From Congeria kusceri (Eukaryota > Mollusca > Bivalvia > Myida > Dreissenidae), in the NCBI GenBank assembly GCA_027627225.1, contig CM051025.1, positions 57,847,681 through 57,911,680 on the forward strand: a DNA stretch of 64,000 nucleotides. The letters run 5' to 3'. Position 1 is the first letter of the stretch; each line of letters starts with the position of its first letter. Positions 1-11,086 of this stretch are shown in pieces. The translations under genes and the position numbers were made by a program. The notes below the pieces were generated by a model, which saw nothing but the letters and a program-made list of their open reading frames with translations, was not told where the DNA came from and did no database searches.

Positions 1-943
1 ACTAAAACTTCAATAATTGATCATTTCTATGTATTTTGTAAGTTTTAACTTCACAGAAATTTAAAGATAATGCAATTTAATAAGTACAATAAAACGCCCA
101 TTCTGTATCCGAATTATGTTTATCCGAAATATAAGGTATATCCGAAATTTTGTATTTTAATTATTAATATAAACTACTACGTTTCCAAACCTTAATCTTC
201 AACAAAATTTTAATTTCTATGTCTGTTTTACGACTTTTGCTGAACTAAAGTTAAAAAAGAATGTAATACAATGTGGTCACTTTGTAATTAACCACATGAC
301 GTCATGAACGTCAATTAAACCAATTAACGAATAAACTAATTTTATTGAACTATGTGTTTACCACGATGTTCAGATAGATTTAATATTAATATTTTATATC
401 ATTATGAATGCAGCACTGTACATAAAAATATTATGCAGCAAATGCACGTTTTTCCACGAGGATTACATTATGGTTGCAAAAAATGTCTCTATAGAAACCA
501 GACACGATTTTATCGTGAAGTACAGACCGATCGGTGTCAGTAATATAACAATAGTGACACGATAGGGGTAATTAACGCATCACTGTACCGCCGGCGTTTC
601 GCACTTGCAGAGCATTTTGGCCATACAATGTGTGTATTGTTTATTGAAATCAGGGAATTATCACGATTTTTTTAGTGACTGTAAATCAAGAAAACTGGTC
701 GGACCGATTACCAGTCATTACAATCGGTCTTTTTTAAACCTAAACCGTCTCAGACCGACACAACCGAAAATAATATGAAACTTCTAGACCTCGCTTGGGA
801 TTACATACTGTGTTGATGGGGTGATGATCAAGGTCACCGTTACTAAAAATTGTGTCTTTGTGCTATCTAGAATGTTCATCTAATTAATGAAACTTTGTAT
901 AGAAATGAAAGCTACCAATAATACATATATACTATTTGTGCAG

Positions 944-1145
944 ATTTAGCAAGTTAGCAGGCCACAAGCTCACTGATCAAAACCCAGATATAGCTGACCT
1001 CAGTGATCCTAATAGAGCCATGAAGTTGTCTGAGAAGTTCGGGGCGTTGTATGATGACACATGGACTGATGCTTTTGAACAACTCACAGATAAACAGGAG
1101 CAAAAACCAAGAGAAGCCATACAGTTTCTTTTGGACCGCCTAAAG
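944..1145 (+). CDS. Gene A exon carrying the SKLAGHKLTDQNPDIADLSD segment
   Basis: The exon opens after a TTTGTGCAG acceptor and closes before GTTTGATC, a weak donor. It is 202 bp and takes one base to finish a split codon. Residues include FSKLAGHKL, NRAMKLSEKFGALYDD and EAIQFLLDRLK. The gene B exon at 45898-46099 differs at few positions, most clearly near the end (TDKQEQKPREA against TGNWKLKPNDA). A truncated third copy lies at 43293-43353. Confidence 0.7.
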
Positions 1146-4036
1146 GTTTGATCAGTTATCTGGTGCATTTGGTGTTTTTGTATCCCCACTTCCAGTAGGT
1201 AGCTCGGGGGATGGGGGGGGGGGGGGTGTAGGGGATATAAAGGAATCACTTTGTCCCGTCGGTCGGTCGGTCCGCCCGTCTGTCTCGAAAATTGTTTTAC
1301 TCTAACTTCCCTATGCATAAGAACGATTTCGAAATTACTTGGCACGTATTTTACCTAAATGGGACGGTGTGGCGCACGCAATAACCTTATGGCTACCTTT
1401 AAGGCCAAGGTCATCCTATGAGGTGAAATTTCAAAATAGAGCACTTCACTGTCAAACTACTGTTTGGCCGGGCTCTTACTTCCCAATACATGTCAGGGTT
1501 TTGAAATAAGTTAGTAGAAATGTTAATCTAGACGGTATGTTGCACACTGTACGGCTACCGTTAAGGTAAAAGCATTGTTCAGTATCAAAGCGCCACAACT
1601 ATAAGCCTCTTCATTTGCATCAAAGCGATATGTGGGAATATAAATCACATTTTAGCTCTTGTTTAGAAAAAATGTCTTTATTTATAAATAGTGATCATGT
1701 CAGGCTTAGTGTTCTTTTTCTATAAATGACACTATTGTGATTTATATCGCTTACTTGTGAGGTCATTTATTTCATTCATAAGATTACTTCAGGAGTGTTG
1801 GGAAATGTGCAAACGTGTGGCTGACTCCTGGATGGCTTCCTTGCATCATGTATATCTTCATCCAATACAGGAAACAGACGCCATGAGTGTAAGTGGTGTT
1901 TGAGATCACTGACTTGAATTTTGTTGATACAGGCAGTATGGCATGTGAGAGAATATGTTGATTATTATGCCCCCCTTCAAAGAAGTGGAGGTATATTGCT
2001 TTGCACCTGTCCGTTGATCGATCGGATGGTCGGTCGGTTTGTCCGTAGACCATTTCGTTTCCGCACGATATCTAGAGAACGCTTTTACATAATATCATTT
2101 AAGTAGGTATGCTGGCTACGTGGGAGGAAAGGAAGACGCCTTTTGATTTTGAGGTCAACAGGTCAAAGGTCAAGATCACAGGGGCTTGTAACATGAAATT
2201 CGTTTCCGCACGATATCTAGAGAACGCTTTGACCTACGATCATTTATGTTGGTATGCTGGTTACTTGGGAGGAAAGGAAGACGCCTATCAATTTTGAGGT
2301 CAACAGGTCAAAGGTCAAGGTGACAGAGTCTTGTAACATGAAAACTGTTTCCTCTGTAGACCATTTCGTTTCCGCATGATTTGTAGAATACGCTTTGACC
2401 TACGATCATCCAAGTTGGTATGCTGGTTACTCGGGAGGAAAGGACGACGCCTATCCATTTTGAGGTCAACAGGTCAAAGGTCAAGGTCACAGGGGCTTGT
2501 AACATGAAAACTGTTTTCTCCGTAGACCATTTTGTTTCCGCAGAATATCTAGAGATGTTTTGGCCTATTTGATGTTTAAATCAAACAGAAAACAGGTATC
2601 CTTATATAATAATATATCAACTTTAATTTTCTCCCAATGTGTTAATGTGCACATACAATATTTTAAAAAATCTCTTAACAATTGCACATATTGACGGCTT
2701 GGCTGCAAGTCGGGGGACATACATGTTTTACAAACATTGCTTGTTATTCTGTACATTAAAATGATTATTTCTAAAATTAGTTCTACTGCAATAAATGAAA
2801 TTGATAATTTTCAAAATGCAATCAAAATGCAATAAAAAATACAATGCGTTTTTGCTATTAATGTATCAAGTTTGACATATTTGGTATGAGGTTTTATCCC
2901 ATCATCACGCCTGCATGACAAAATAACACCCAGCGAATAAACTTAGCTGTATTCCACCTTGTTGAATACTCGCCAAGGGTCGTAGTTTAGGTTTTCTAAG
3001 CCTCGCTTAATAATCTTATCTGTATTCAACACTAAGCTAGTATTCTCTATGTATATTAGTTTTTATCATCTACTATAAATATCTACACATCAAATGTGTC
3101 TATAAATATTCAATATAATATTACACAATTAGTAGCTTTATCTTGAATGTTCACATTGTACGTATTGTGTACATACACGATCATTATTGATCATACCATT
3201 CTCTATTGCTGAAATAAAAGGCTTAATATAGCTGCTCTCACTCAGTCACATGAGTAAACATATCCGACATGTACATTCGTCATTTATGTCTAATTTTGGT
3301 TTGAAATCATTATAAGAAAATGCAAGGGTGGAAACAAGGTGTGCGGCTTGGCTCAAAAGAACTGCGGGTCATCAGAGATGCCAGCAGAAAGATTGGGCCA
3401 GTTGTTGGAATACTGATGAAACAGGTAGTAAAATAATGAAAAGGATATAATAGAAATAAACTTATTAAAGTTTTACTTTTATATAAATCATCTGTATCAC
3501 ATATGTATTTGCATTAGTTTTAGTTTAAAGCCTCTTAGTAAACGAAACTATTGCTATCGGTACATATTGTAAAACAAATTCTAAGTCTAGTGTTGTGAAA
3601 CTTTCCGGTACCTATTTTTCTGTTTCAATGTATGCAATGGAGATATGTTTTCCAACCCTAAGGTAAGCCAAATTGGTGACCATAGTATTCATTGCGGAGA
3701 ACAGTTTAATATACTATGACTATTTAATTTCAGTTCTACATGCTTCATCTGAAGAAAGAACATCAGAAGCTAAATGAGGCGTGTACACCGTACCTCGAGG
3801 GATGTGTTGATGTTTGTTGGCTGATGGTGTTAGCGGAACCTCCTCTCCATATAGATTTCTCTATTAAACAAGGCGACAGGTTTGACCCAAACCGGCATGC
3901 GGCATACTCCGCATCCGGTGAAACGGTCGAGTTTCTGGTGTGGCCACCACTGTACAAAGCCGCAAAAGGAGGCGACATGCTTTCCAAGGGAACCGTTTCC
4001 ACTGAGAGGAAAATAGCAAAGTCTTCAAGGAAATAA
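944..4036 (+). CDS. MIEAP (mitochondria-eating protein)-like gene A, C-terminal four exons
   Basis: Four exons read in one frame: 944-1145, 1793-1888, 3317-3424 and 3734-4036, with AG/GT borders, compatible phases and a TAA stop at 4034-4036. They encode about 235 residues that resemble the C-terminal domain of mitochondria-eating protein (SPATA18), a protein of mitochondrial quality control in vertebrates. Key similarity is in the last exon: a Cys-Trp and EPPLHIDF segment, then a VEFLVWPPLY segment, then LSKGTVST, matching the family order EPPL...VWPAL...KG. Exon lengths 202, 96 and 108 are identical in gene B at 45898-49745, which supports the model. The gene starts upstream of the window, presumably with coiled-coil exons. 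No stop or frameshift is seen in these exons, so this copy could be functional. The family assignment rests on motif recognition, not on a search. Confidence 0.72.
1195..1600. repeat. Pearl-like or related interspersed repeat in gene A intron 1
   Basis: A G-rich run near 1206-1228 is followed by GTCGGTCGGTCGGTCC at 1258-1273. Two diverged units follow, seen through 'ggctacctttaagg' and 'ggctaccgttaagg'. G-run, GTCN repeats and then degenerate internal units is the left-end arrangement seen in several other elements of this window. Boundaries are approximate. Confidence 0.5.
1965..2560. repeat. Pearl-like element with ~146/165 bp units in gene A intron 2
   Basis: The left end has a C-run and GGTCGGTCGGTTTGTCC. 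Four diverged units follow, each with 'ccatttcgtttccgcacgat', 'ttggtatgctggttac' and 'gaggtcaacaggtcaaagg'. The landmark 'cgatatctagag' or its variant recurs near 2065, 2211, 2376 and 2541, giving spacings of 146, 165 and 165. Short open frames across this stretch are repeat sequence, not genes. Confidence 0.7.
2561..3316. other. Rest of gene A intron 2, no further feature seen
   Basis: AT-rich intronic sequence between the pearl-like element and the exon at 3317. No coding similarity or clear repeat was recognised. Confidence 0.5.
3734..4036 (+). CDS. Gene A terminal exon, MIEAP domain end
   Basis: Follows a TTTAATTTCAG acceptor and ends at TAA. It encodes about 100 residues: YMLHLKKEHQKLNEAC, then CVDVCWLMVLAEPPLHIDF, then VEFLVWPPLYK and LSKGTVSTERK. 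It aligns without gaps to the gene B terminal exon at 49874-50173. The conserved hydrophobic core and the stop at nearly the same place suggest selection on the reading frame. Confidence 0.75.
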   Translation, partial: FYMLHLKKEHQKLNEACTPYLEGCVDVCWLMVLAEPPLHIDFSIKQGDRFDPNRHAAYSASGETVEFLVWPPLYKAAKGGDMLSKGTVSTERKIAKSSRK

Positions 4037-4499
4037 TAACGGGGATAATCTTACCACTCATGTAAACTGTTTGTTATGATCAAAATGAAGCTATATTTAT
4101 TCCTTTGTTTAGAGAATTTTATTATATATTTTTAATCCGAATGCACCAGTGTGAAATATTCCTTAGTTTCAGACAGAAAACATGGATTACGTGTTGCACC
4201 TACATAATGTTATAATATGTGGATGTTTGTTTTTTTATTATCGGTGAGACTGTACATTTGGTAATTAATTTGTATACCTATTCATTGTCGCTTCATATGT
4301 ATTTCGCATGATATCTGATACTCCACGACAGGTGTTACAATCTGTACATTCTGTATCAAATATTTTCAAAGTGTTTTTTTCATTGTGTATTAAACAATAT
4401 GAGCTGGATTTTTTCATCGAAAAACATCGGCTTATAGATTGGCGAAAACCGGGCGGGCGCGGGCGCATGTGAGTCGGATATCTTTAACTATTTGCGTTA
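4037..4499. other. 3' flank of gene A
   Basis: AT-rich sequence after the stop. It should hold the 3' UTR of gene A, but no convincing AATAAA with downstream GT-rich context was identified. Confidence 0.4.
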
Positions 4500-5440
4500 A
4501 AATTGTGTATTCCTGATATAGTTGTCAGACTTGATGAAACTTTACACAAATGTTCATTTGATAGTAATCTACAAATTGGACCTGCATAGATAGGTCTGTT
4601 TCACTGTACAAGATTGCCACCAGAGCCTAAAATAGACAACTGTCTAATTAAAGTAGAAAACTGTCTGATAAAGATAGACAACTTTCTAACCTCCATTTTC
4701 TTCTAAACCTATGGCTAGATTTTCAAATACGTTCACTTAAATGTTTGCTTGGTGTCTGTTACCAGATTAATTCGAATGGTTCCGGCTCAATGCACAAAAT
4801 GGCAGCTGGAACTAAAAATAGAAATGTTCATTTAAGTTTTGTAATCCTGTCACATTTTCAAAAGTTCATCTACAATCTTGATGAAACTTCAGAGAAATGT
4901 CCCCATGATGGTCCTCTTCCAAACCAGCGCTTATGGTTTCCCTGCACTGCAAAAGATGACCACTAGAGCTAAAATAGAAAGTTGGCAAAACGCCATTTTC
5001 TTCTAAAACTTTGTCTATATTTTCCAATAATTTCACACAAATATGTCTTTACTTGTCCTCTAAAAAAGTTATTCATTTGGTTGACAACACGCAATGGTCA
5101 TCAGAGCTTAAAAAAGAAATGAACCTGTTGCTTTCCTTTCATATTTTCAAATGATCTTGGTCAGTCTTGCTGAAACGTTAGTCCTGTAGCAAACCTGCGC
5201 AGCGGGTTCCGCTTCACTACACAAGATGACCACCATTGCTAAAAACAGGAAAGTCTCTAAACGACATTTTCTGCTCAACTTGTTTACAATTAGATTTTCA
5301 AAAAATTTCATATACATTTTCCTTACATTACAGTTTATGTCGTCGACATGAAATTCAGCCTTTCTTCTACACGATCAGCTTATACAAATACATTTACCGT
5401 CAGCTAACTAAAAACCAGGCTTGAATGTGGGTTCCGCATT
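4500..5440. repeat. Degenerate interspersed repeat field
   Basis: Repeated diverged phrases: 'ttgatgaaact' near 4533 and 4878, 'aagatgaccaccagagct'-like phrases near 4610, 4955 and 5225, and 'ccattttcttctaaa' near 4694 and 4993. Landmarks are about 345 bp apart, consistent with two units of roughly 172 bp. It looks like an old member of the pearl-like class. The open frames at 4745 and 5236 lie within it. Confidence 0.5.
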
Positions 5441-6318
5441 CTGTTTCTTGTTATCTGAATGTATCGATATGTTTCGGTATTTTGTTGGTGTTTGTGACTG
5501 TTTTGTGTGAACGAATAGTTGTATACATTTAAATATAAGTTATTTGTTTATATATATACTTAAAGTTTGGAATGTATTTAATGGTTTTGTTTATGTTGAA
5601 GTATTTGATTGTGTTGAACTTTTTAGCTGCGGAACTACAGCAACACGCAGACTGTGTATGTATGTGTACTTAATTAATTAATGTAATTAAATCATATTAC
5701 GTTACTGCATATTGTTTGTTTTTATAAAAAGAACAACAGATAAATGAATGAATTGTCTTTATAAATAAGTTAGTCAAATTACCATGGCATTCTTTCGGAA
5801 TTCGGATGGATATTAATTATTTCAAGATCTTAGTGTTGAAACACAGTGATTTTCACAAAGCGATTATCCTTGCTTGTGTGTTTTGAAATGTTTAATCAAG
5901 GAACTATAGACTTATTGCTGGAAAGTTATGAATATAAATCTTTATTTTTAGAAATGGATACTTTGTATTTTGTCCAAATTAACAATAAAAGTAAAATGTT
6001 AAGCAAAGTGATGAAAATAGTCAATAAAACTTATATGTTCCTGTTTTTAATATATTTGCTTAATCAGTGTCACAAAATATTGGGCGGATGTCTAACTTTT
6101 AACAACATGCCAAAACTACGAAGTCACACTAACATACTATCAGTATATGAAAATATATACGTATAATATGTATTGATCATAAATACAATACGTGTTCGCG
6201 AATAATGATGCCGTACTAAATAAAATAGTTTGTTTTTATCTGCAAATGTTTTATTTGAGTACAAAGGTCTATAAATATACTCGTAATTTATCTTCGTTTA
6301 ATATACACATGGCAAGGA
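5441..6318. other. Intergenic AT-rich DNA, nothing recognised
   Basis: Contains a 106-codon open frame (5846-6166) of low-complexity, AT-driven composition with no recognisable domain. No repeat or RNA gene was seen. Confidence 0.4.
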
Positions 6319-7153
6319 CATTTTGAAAACTCTTAGTCATGGTGCGCTACACAAACCCTTCAAAAGCAAACGCTTTGGTAGTATACAACTATCACTATAT
6401 ACTAGGCAAATCTCCAAACGTACATTAATATTTGACATACAAACTTTATTCCTAAACATATATAAATGAAATTTTTACACATTACTGTCAATTATCAATT
6501 CTTTTGAACAGAGTAATTATTGGTGAAATTGATAGGTCAACTAAGGTCATTTGGAACAACTTGTTGTTTCTGCTTCAATGTAACATACTGACAGTATTTC
6601 TATTTTGTGCGTTAGAAGTTTTGCCTAGTATAGGTTGAAACAATGGAATCATGCTGGTGACGACATTCATTTAATCAAACCGTTCATGTGTAAAGAAAAG
6701 CTGTATAAATAGTTGAAATGCACATAAATTCCTCCAGAGACGTGGACTAGTTGCTTGTGAATTGATGTTAAAAACGATTTAGCGCAGAAAACGACAAAGG
6801 TAGCCTATATAGCCTACACTTATCTCGTGTCTATTGTAAACGATGTTCCTATGACTAAGAAGGCGTGATAGGACAGTTACATTATTTGATTATTCCAAAT
6901 AGAACCCATCTTTCTCTGTTTGAATATATTTCATTTATACCATTTAAGATATTTACTGCTATGTTATGACAGAAAGTATTCGTATTGCAATTTGGAATGT
7001 TAAGCCAAACTAATATGACGCAAATAATAAATAATGGTCTGAAATACAAATGTGAATCTTGAAACTGAGGATCCAAACTAACATAAATGTTATCTGTGTT
7101 AAAATGTAATTATTCACAGAAACAATGTCAAGCTTTCAGTCAATAAATGAAAC

Positions 7154-8530
7154 TTGAACAAATCAAAACGTAAGATCAAGGAATCAGCTGCAGGGTACAA
7201 GCTATTAGACGTTTGTCAAGCAAGAAGGTATAGCAGCAAGGAACATTTTAAATACGATCTTGTCTCAAAAAATTACTTGTTTGATGACGAAAGCTTAATG
7301 CAAATACAAGTATATGTTCATGAACTAGAAAAAAAAACTTTGAAAATTACCGGATGAAAATCTCGACATCATCATTGAACCCAAAACCAACTGCATACAT
7401 AGTTGATGTCATGGCCAATATGAGGAAAATAAAAATTGCAGACATGAAAACCTTTGGTAACCTTTGTGTGTTCGTTGCCGAGAATGTTTCTTCGCTAAGC
7501 AAGAAGGCATCCAGAATCGACTTCGTATTTGTCTCTTACCTAGAAGATTCTATTAAAGACAACGAAATGTCAAGGCGAGCAATGCACTGGCCAGTAGAAG
7601 TCAGTGTTATGAATGACTACACGCGATTGCCAGTCAACATGGATTCATTCTTGTCCTCCAATTCCAACGAGATTAAACTTAAGAATCGTTTTAGTGTATG
7701 GATTAGAACACATTCTGGGAGTATTTGTCCTGATACTGATGTTGTGTTAAGCTGTACAATACAATCTTGTAAGCCTACGGATTGTATTGCAGCAAATAAC
7801 TATTGAAACCCGTTTGGAGTCACTCAAACAATACACTGAAGAAGCTGACATTCGCATTCTGTCCCATACTATCAAAGCCAAAGAACATGGCAATAAACGA
7901 GTTGTGCTCTTTTCAGTGACACTGACGTCATGGTCCTAGCGCTGTATTTCTGGAGATAAATGTTATAAGATGGCTTGGAAGAATTGTGGATGGAGGATGG
8001 CAGGTGTTGCCCGCAGTACACATTCTTACGGGTTGAACTATAAAAGTAAAGTGGGTACAGAAAATGCGGCCATAAAAGCTCGACCAGAAGCATTTTTGGC
8101 TAATTTCAGACAAACATTATCCTGTACTTTAAAAGAAGTGCTTATGAAAGCTGAGGAGTATTTAGTGCACTTAAACACAACAGCCCGTGCAAAACTATGG
8201 ATGATCTCCGTTTCTCATTGTACCATGCCGGCAAAACAAGCTTGGCAATAAGAGACCACATACTATGGAGTTTGTATACAACATTCATACAAATCAACTG
8301 TTTGGAAATTAATGGGTCTTCCGAATTCGTCCCCCGAATGTATGGATATTCTGAGGATGATGATGATGTAAATTCGGGGCCAACACATACTTACAAAATA
8401 GTACCAGACGATGTTTCCATGACGTGCGCCTGCAAAAGTTGTTCTACCTAAAAGTTTCACTGTAGAAAAAGTGCTGTTTCATGTTGCAAATATTGCAAAT
8501 GTATGAACAGTGTGTTAGGTAGTGTTTGTA
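7154..8530 (+). pseudogene. Broken transposon-type gene, copy 1
   Basis: Protein-like segments lie on one strand in changing frames. 7354-7806 holds KTFGNL, then ASRIDFVFVSYLEDSIK. A short FSDTDVMVLALYFW segment follows near 7913-7955. 7970-8251 resembles the middle of the same kind of protein. 8197-8451 has MDDLRFSLYH and ends in a Cys-rich stretch (CACKSC, stop, FHCRKS...CCKYCKC) near 8430-8510. This order (TFG / RIDxVFxxY..DSIK / DTDV / Cys-rich tail) recalls a large uncharacterised family abundant in invertebrate genomes and usually treated as transposon-derived; that link is from memory. At least three frameshifts and a stop break the frame, so it is dead. Confidence 0.55.
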
Positions 8531-10145
8531 AAAATGATTCATTTGAAAATAGTACATCGCAGTAAAAACACAAGTCTTAATTGCATTCTATGGTACTCGT
8601 ATTATGTCTGCTGTATTGGTTTTATATGTAAAATGTTCTAAAATAATCCATGTGCATAATTAGTTCCAAATATGTAATTTATAATCACATGTTAGATACA
8701 AGGAGGTAAATGTATGCTACTGTATACTATAGTAATGTATGTTTACACGTTTGGAATATCAGGTTAGTTTTTAGACTGTCGGCGAAAGCCAACGGTCTTT
8801 GAGACGGTAATTTCCAAAACAGGTATCGCGGACAACTACTTCTTTTTTGTGCAGGCTATTAGTCGGTAATTCGAAATTAGTAAGGGTCGTTCTTCAAAGC
8901 AGCAAAATTTTACACCCGTTTTCTTACGTTTTAATTATTTAAAGATACTGTATGTACTGTGTATTATAATGTGTATATCATTTGATTTAATACAATTACA
9001 GTTCGAAAATAAGGTCTATTTATAAAAATAATATAACCTTAAACTTGTGACACCACTACATTTGCTCTTTACTTGTATGTAACTGAACTATACATTTAAG
9101 TGTCCTGGAATAAGACCACCAACTTAATGCGCTACATGTTTTTTTTGTTACTAATTCTCATTCTGAATATTTCGACAACAAATTACTGCAATTTATTGAA
9201 TGTTAAACAATTCTATGGAAAATCGAGAGCTTGCATCGTATGATCTACTTTTGACTAAGTAGGCTACGAACAAATATCTATGAATAAACATGTTTACTTA
9301 TAGATCTTTGGCGAAGAAACACTAACAAGTTGTGCATTACTACTGCACTTCATCGGCTATTCTGGCCCGTTGCAGACTTATTAACAGGCATGTATATAAT
9401 TCCGTGTGCATAAGATAATTAGCTCGAAATAAATATTTTTACGTTACCCTACAAATAAGTTTTTATTATGATGTTGTATGCTGTTGAATAAGGAGTCACA
9501 TTATAAAGTTTAAAGATAGGAAATTGAACTTCATTCAAACAAATGTTTACTTTTTAGCAAAACTGCACTTATCATTCACAAGCTATTAGTTTCTTTTGTC
9601 GCCAACAGTCTTTCTACGCTATCGGCGATTTGATTGATCAATGATATTGTATGAATGAGAATATCAACACAACGTTCATAAGCAAAGTAATGTTTATTAC
9701 ATGTTATAACGTTAACATGGTTGTTGGGTGTTATTATCAGATATAACCATGGCAGAATGTGTTGAAATTACAATTTATAGTTTAGCATATGTACTGCATA
9801 ATACATATTAAAACTGTTCATAATCAGAAACTGGATTAAATATATCAAAGCAAATTAATATTAGTCCTGTTTGCTACAACCGACAGATTTGAGCGTTGAG
9901 TCACTATAGAACAACAGGTTCTATAAACGCTAGAAAAAAATAATAATAAAATAAAACCTAGATCAATAGGTCAAGTAAGATACATGGTGTAATCATCCTG
10001 TTTACTTACACTAGAAGCTGTGGTTTCATTTTTTATCCAATCTGGTTAAAACTTTGTCAGATTAATTGCATATTATTCATGCGGATTGAAACCACTGTGT
10101 CCTATAGTATGTAAAAACTTTTTCAAAATCTATGAACGTTTTATG
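8531..10145. other. Non-coding part of unit 1
   Basis: AT-rich DNA with no recognised gene. Part of it, about 9124-9650, has a diverged relative at 37334-37820, so this stretch is probably the tail of a repeated element. Confidence 0.5.
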
Positions 10146-11086
10146 TCCCCCGAAGGGAACTTCGGGGGCATATGGTAATCGCATCGTCCGTCCGACTGTC
10201 CGTCCGTCCGTCACGATTCTTGTATTCTTCAGATCATAACTCCATTAGTATTGAAAGGATTCAGATGAAACTGCATGTAATTATAGAGGACAATAAGAGA
10301 AAGTGTACAAAAACCACAACTCTTTCTTCACTATTTACAGAGTTATTGCCCTTTGTTGAATTTTCTTGTGCGGAGCATATCTCCATTAGTATTGAAAGGA
10401 TTCAAATAAAACTTCAAATAATGATAGCGGACAATGAGAGGAATGGCAGAGCACAAGGACCACAACTCTTGTTTTAAATATTTACGGCGTTATTGCCTAT
10501 TGTTTTATTTCCGTATTTGAAGCATTATTGTCTTGTGCGGAGCATAACTGGATTTGTATTTAAGGGATTAAAATAAAACTTCACATAACGATAGAGGACA
10601 ATAAGAGGAAGTGCAGAGCACAAGGATCACAACTCTTTCTTCAATATTCACAGAGTTATCGCCCTTCGTTTAATTTTCTTGTGCCAAGCAAAACTCCATT
10701 TGTATTGAAGGGAATCAAATGAAACTTTATAAAATGATAGAGGACAAACGGAGAAAGTGCAGAGCACAAGGAGCACAACTCTTTCTCCAATATTTACGAA
10801 GTTATTGCCCTTTGTTTTATTTTCCTATGTCAAGCATTTTTTTTTTTTTGCGGAGCCTAAATCCATTATTATTGAAGTCATTCAAATAAAAAATCATATA
10901 ATGCTAGAGGACAATGAGAGGAGGTGCAGAGCGCAAGGACCATAACTATTTCTCTGATATTTACGGAGTTATTGCTCTTTGTTTTATTTCCTTATGTGAC
11001 GCATTAATTTTCTTGTGCAGAGCATAACTTCATTAGTATTAAAGGGATTCAAATGAAACTTCATATTATTATAGAGGACAATGAGA
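10146..11086. repeat. Pearl-like element, truncated copy at end of unit 1
   Basis: It starts with a perfect hairpin (CCCCCGAAG, loop GGAA, CTTCGGGGG at 10147-10168), then GTCCGTCCGACTGTCCGTCC. Diverged units follow, each with 'gttattgcc', 'gcataactccattagtattg' and 'agaggacaatgagaggaagt'. The 'agttatt' landmark lies near 10341, 10488, 10654, 10800 and 10967 (spacings 147, 166, 146, 167). The element is cut at 11086 by the duplication junction. Its full version is in unit 2. Confidence 0.8.

Larger units (their letters stand above)
6319..11086. repeat. Tandem duplication, unit 1 (4768 bp)
   Basis: The sequence from 'cattttgaaaactcttagtc' at 6319 is repeated almost perfectly from 11087. Reading the two units side by side shows only about a dozen single-base or short indel differences (for example near 7145, 7291, 9015, 9855 and 9898), so the duplication is recent. 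The unit ends at 11086 inside a pearl-like element. The two units abut directly. Confidence 0.95.

Noticed and set aside
3763..4002. Minus-strand frame mirrored at 49903-50142
   Set aside because: It is the antisense shadow of the MIEAP-like terminal exon, and its conservation follows from the plus-strand coding frame.
5846..6166. 106-codon open frame
   Set aside because: AT-driven composition, no recognisable motif, and no paralogue in the window.
6882..7076. 64-codon minus-strand frame repeated at 11650-11844
   Set aside because: It is conserved only because the whole unit is a recent duplication, not because of selection.
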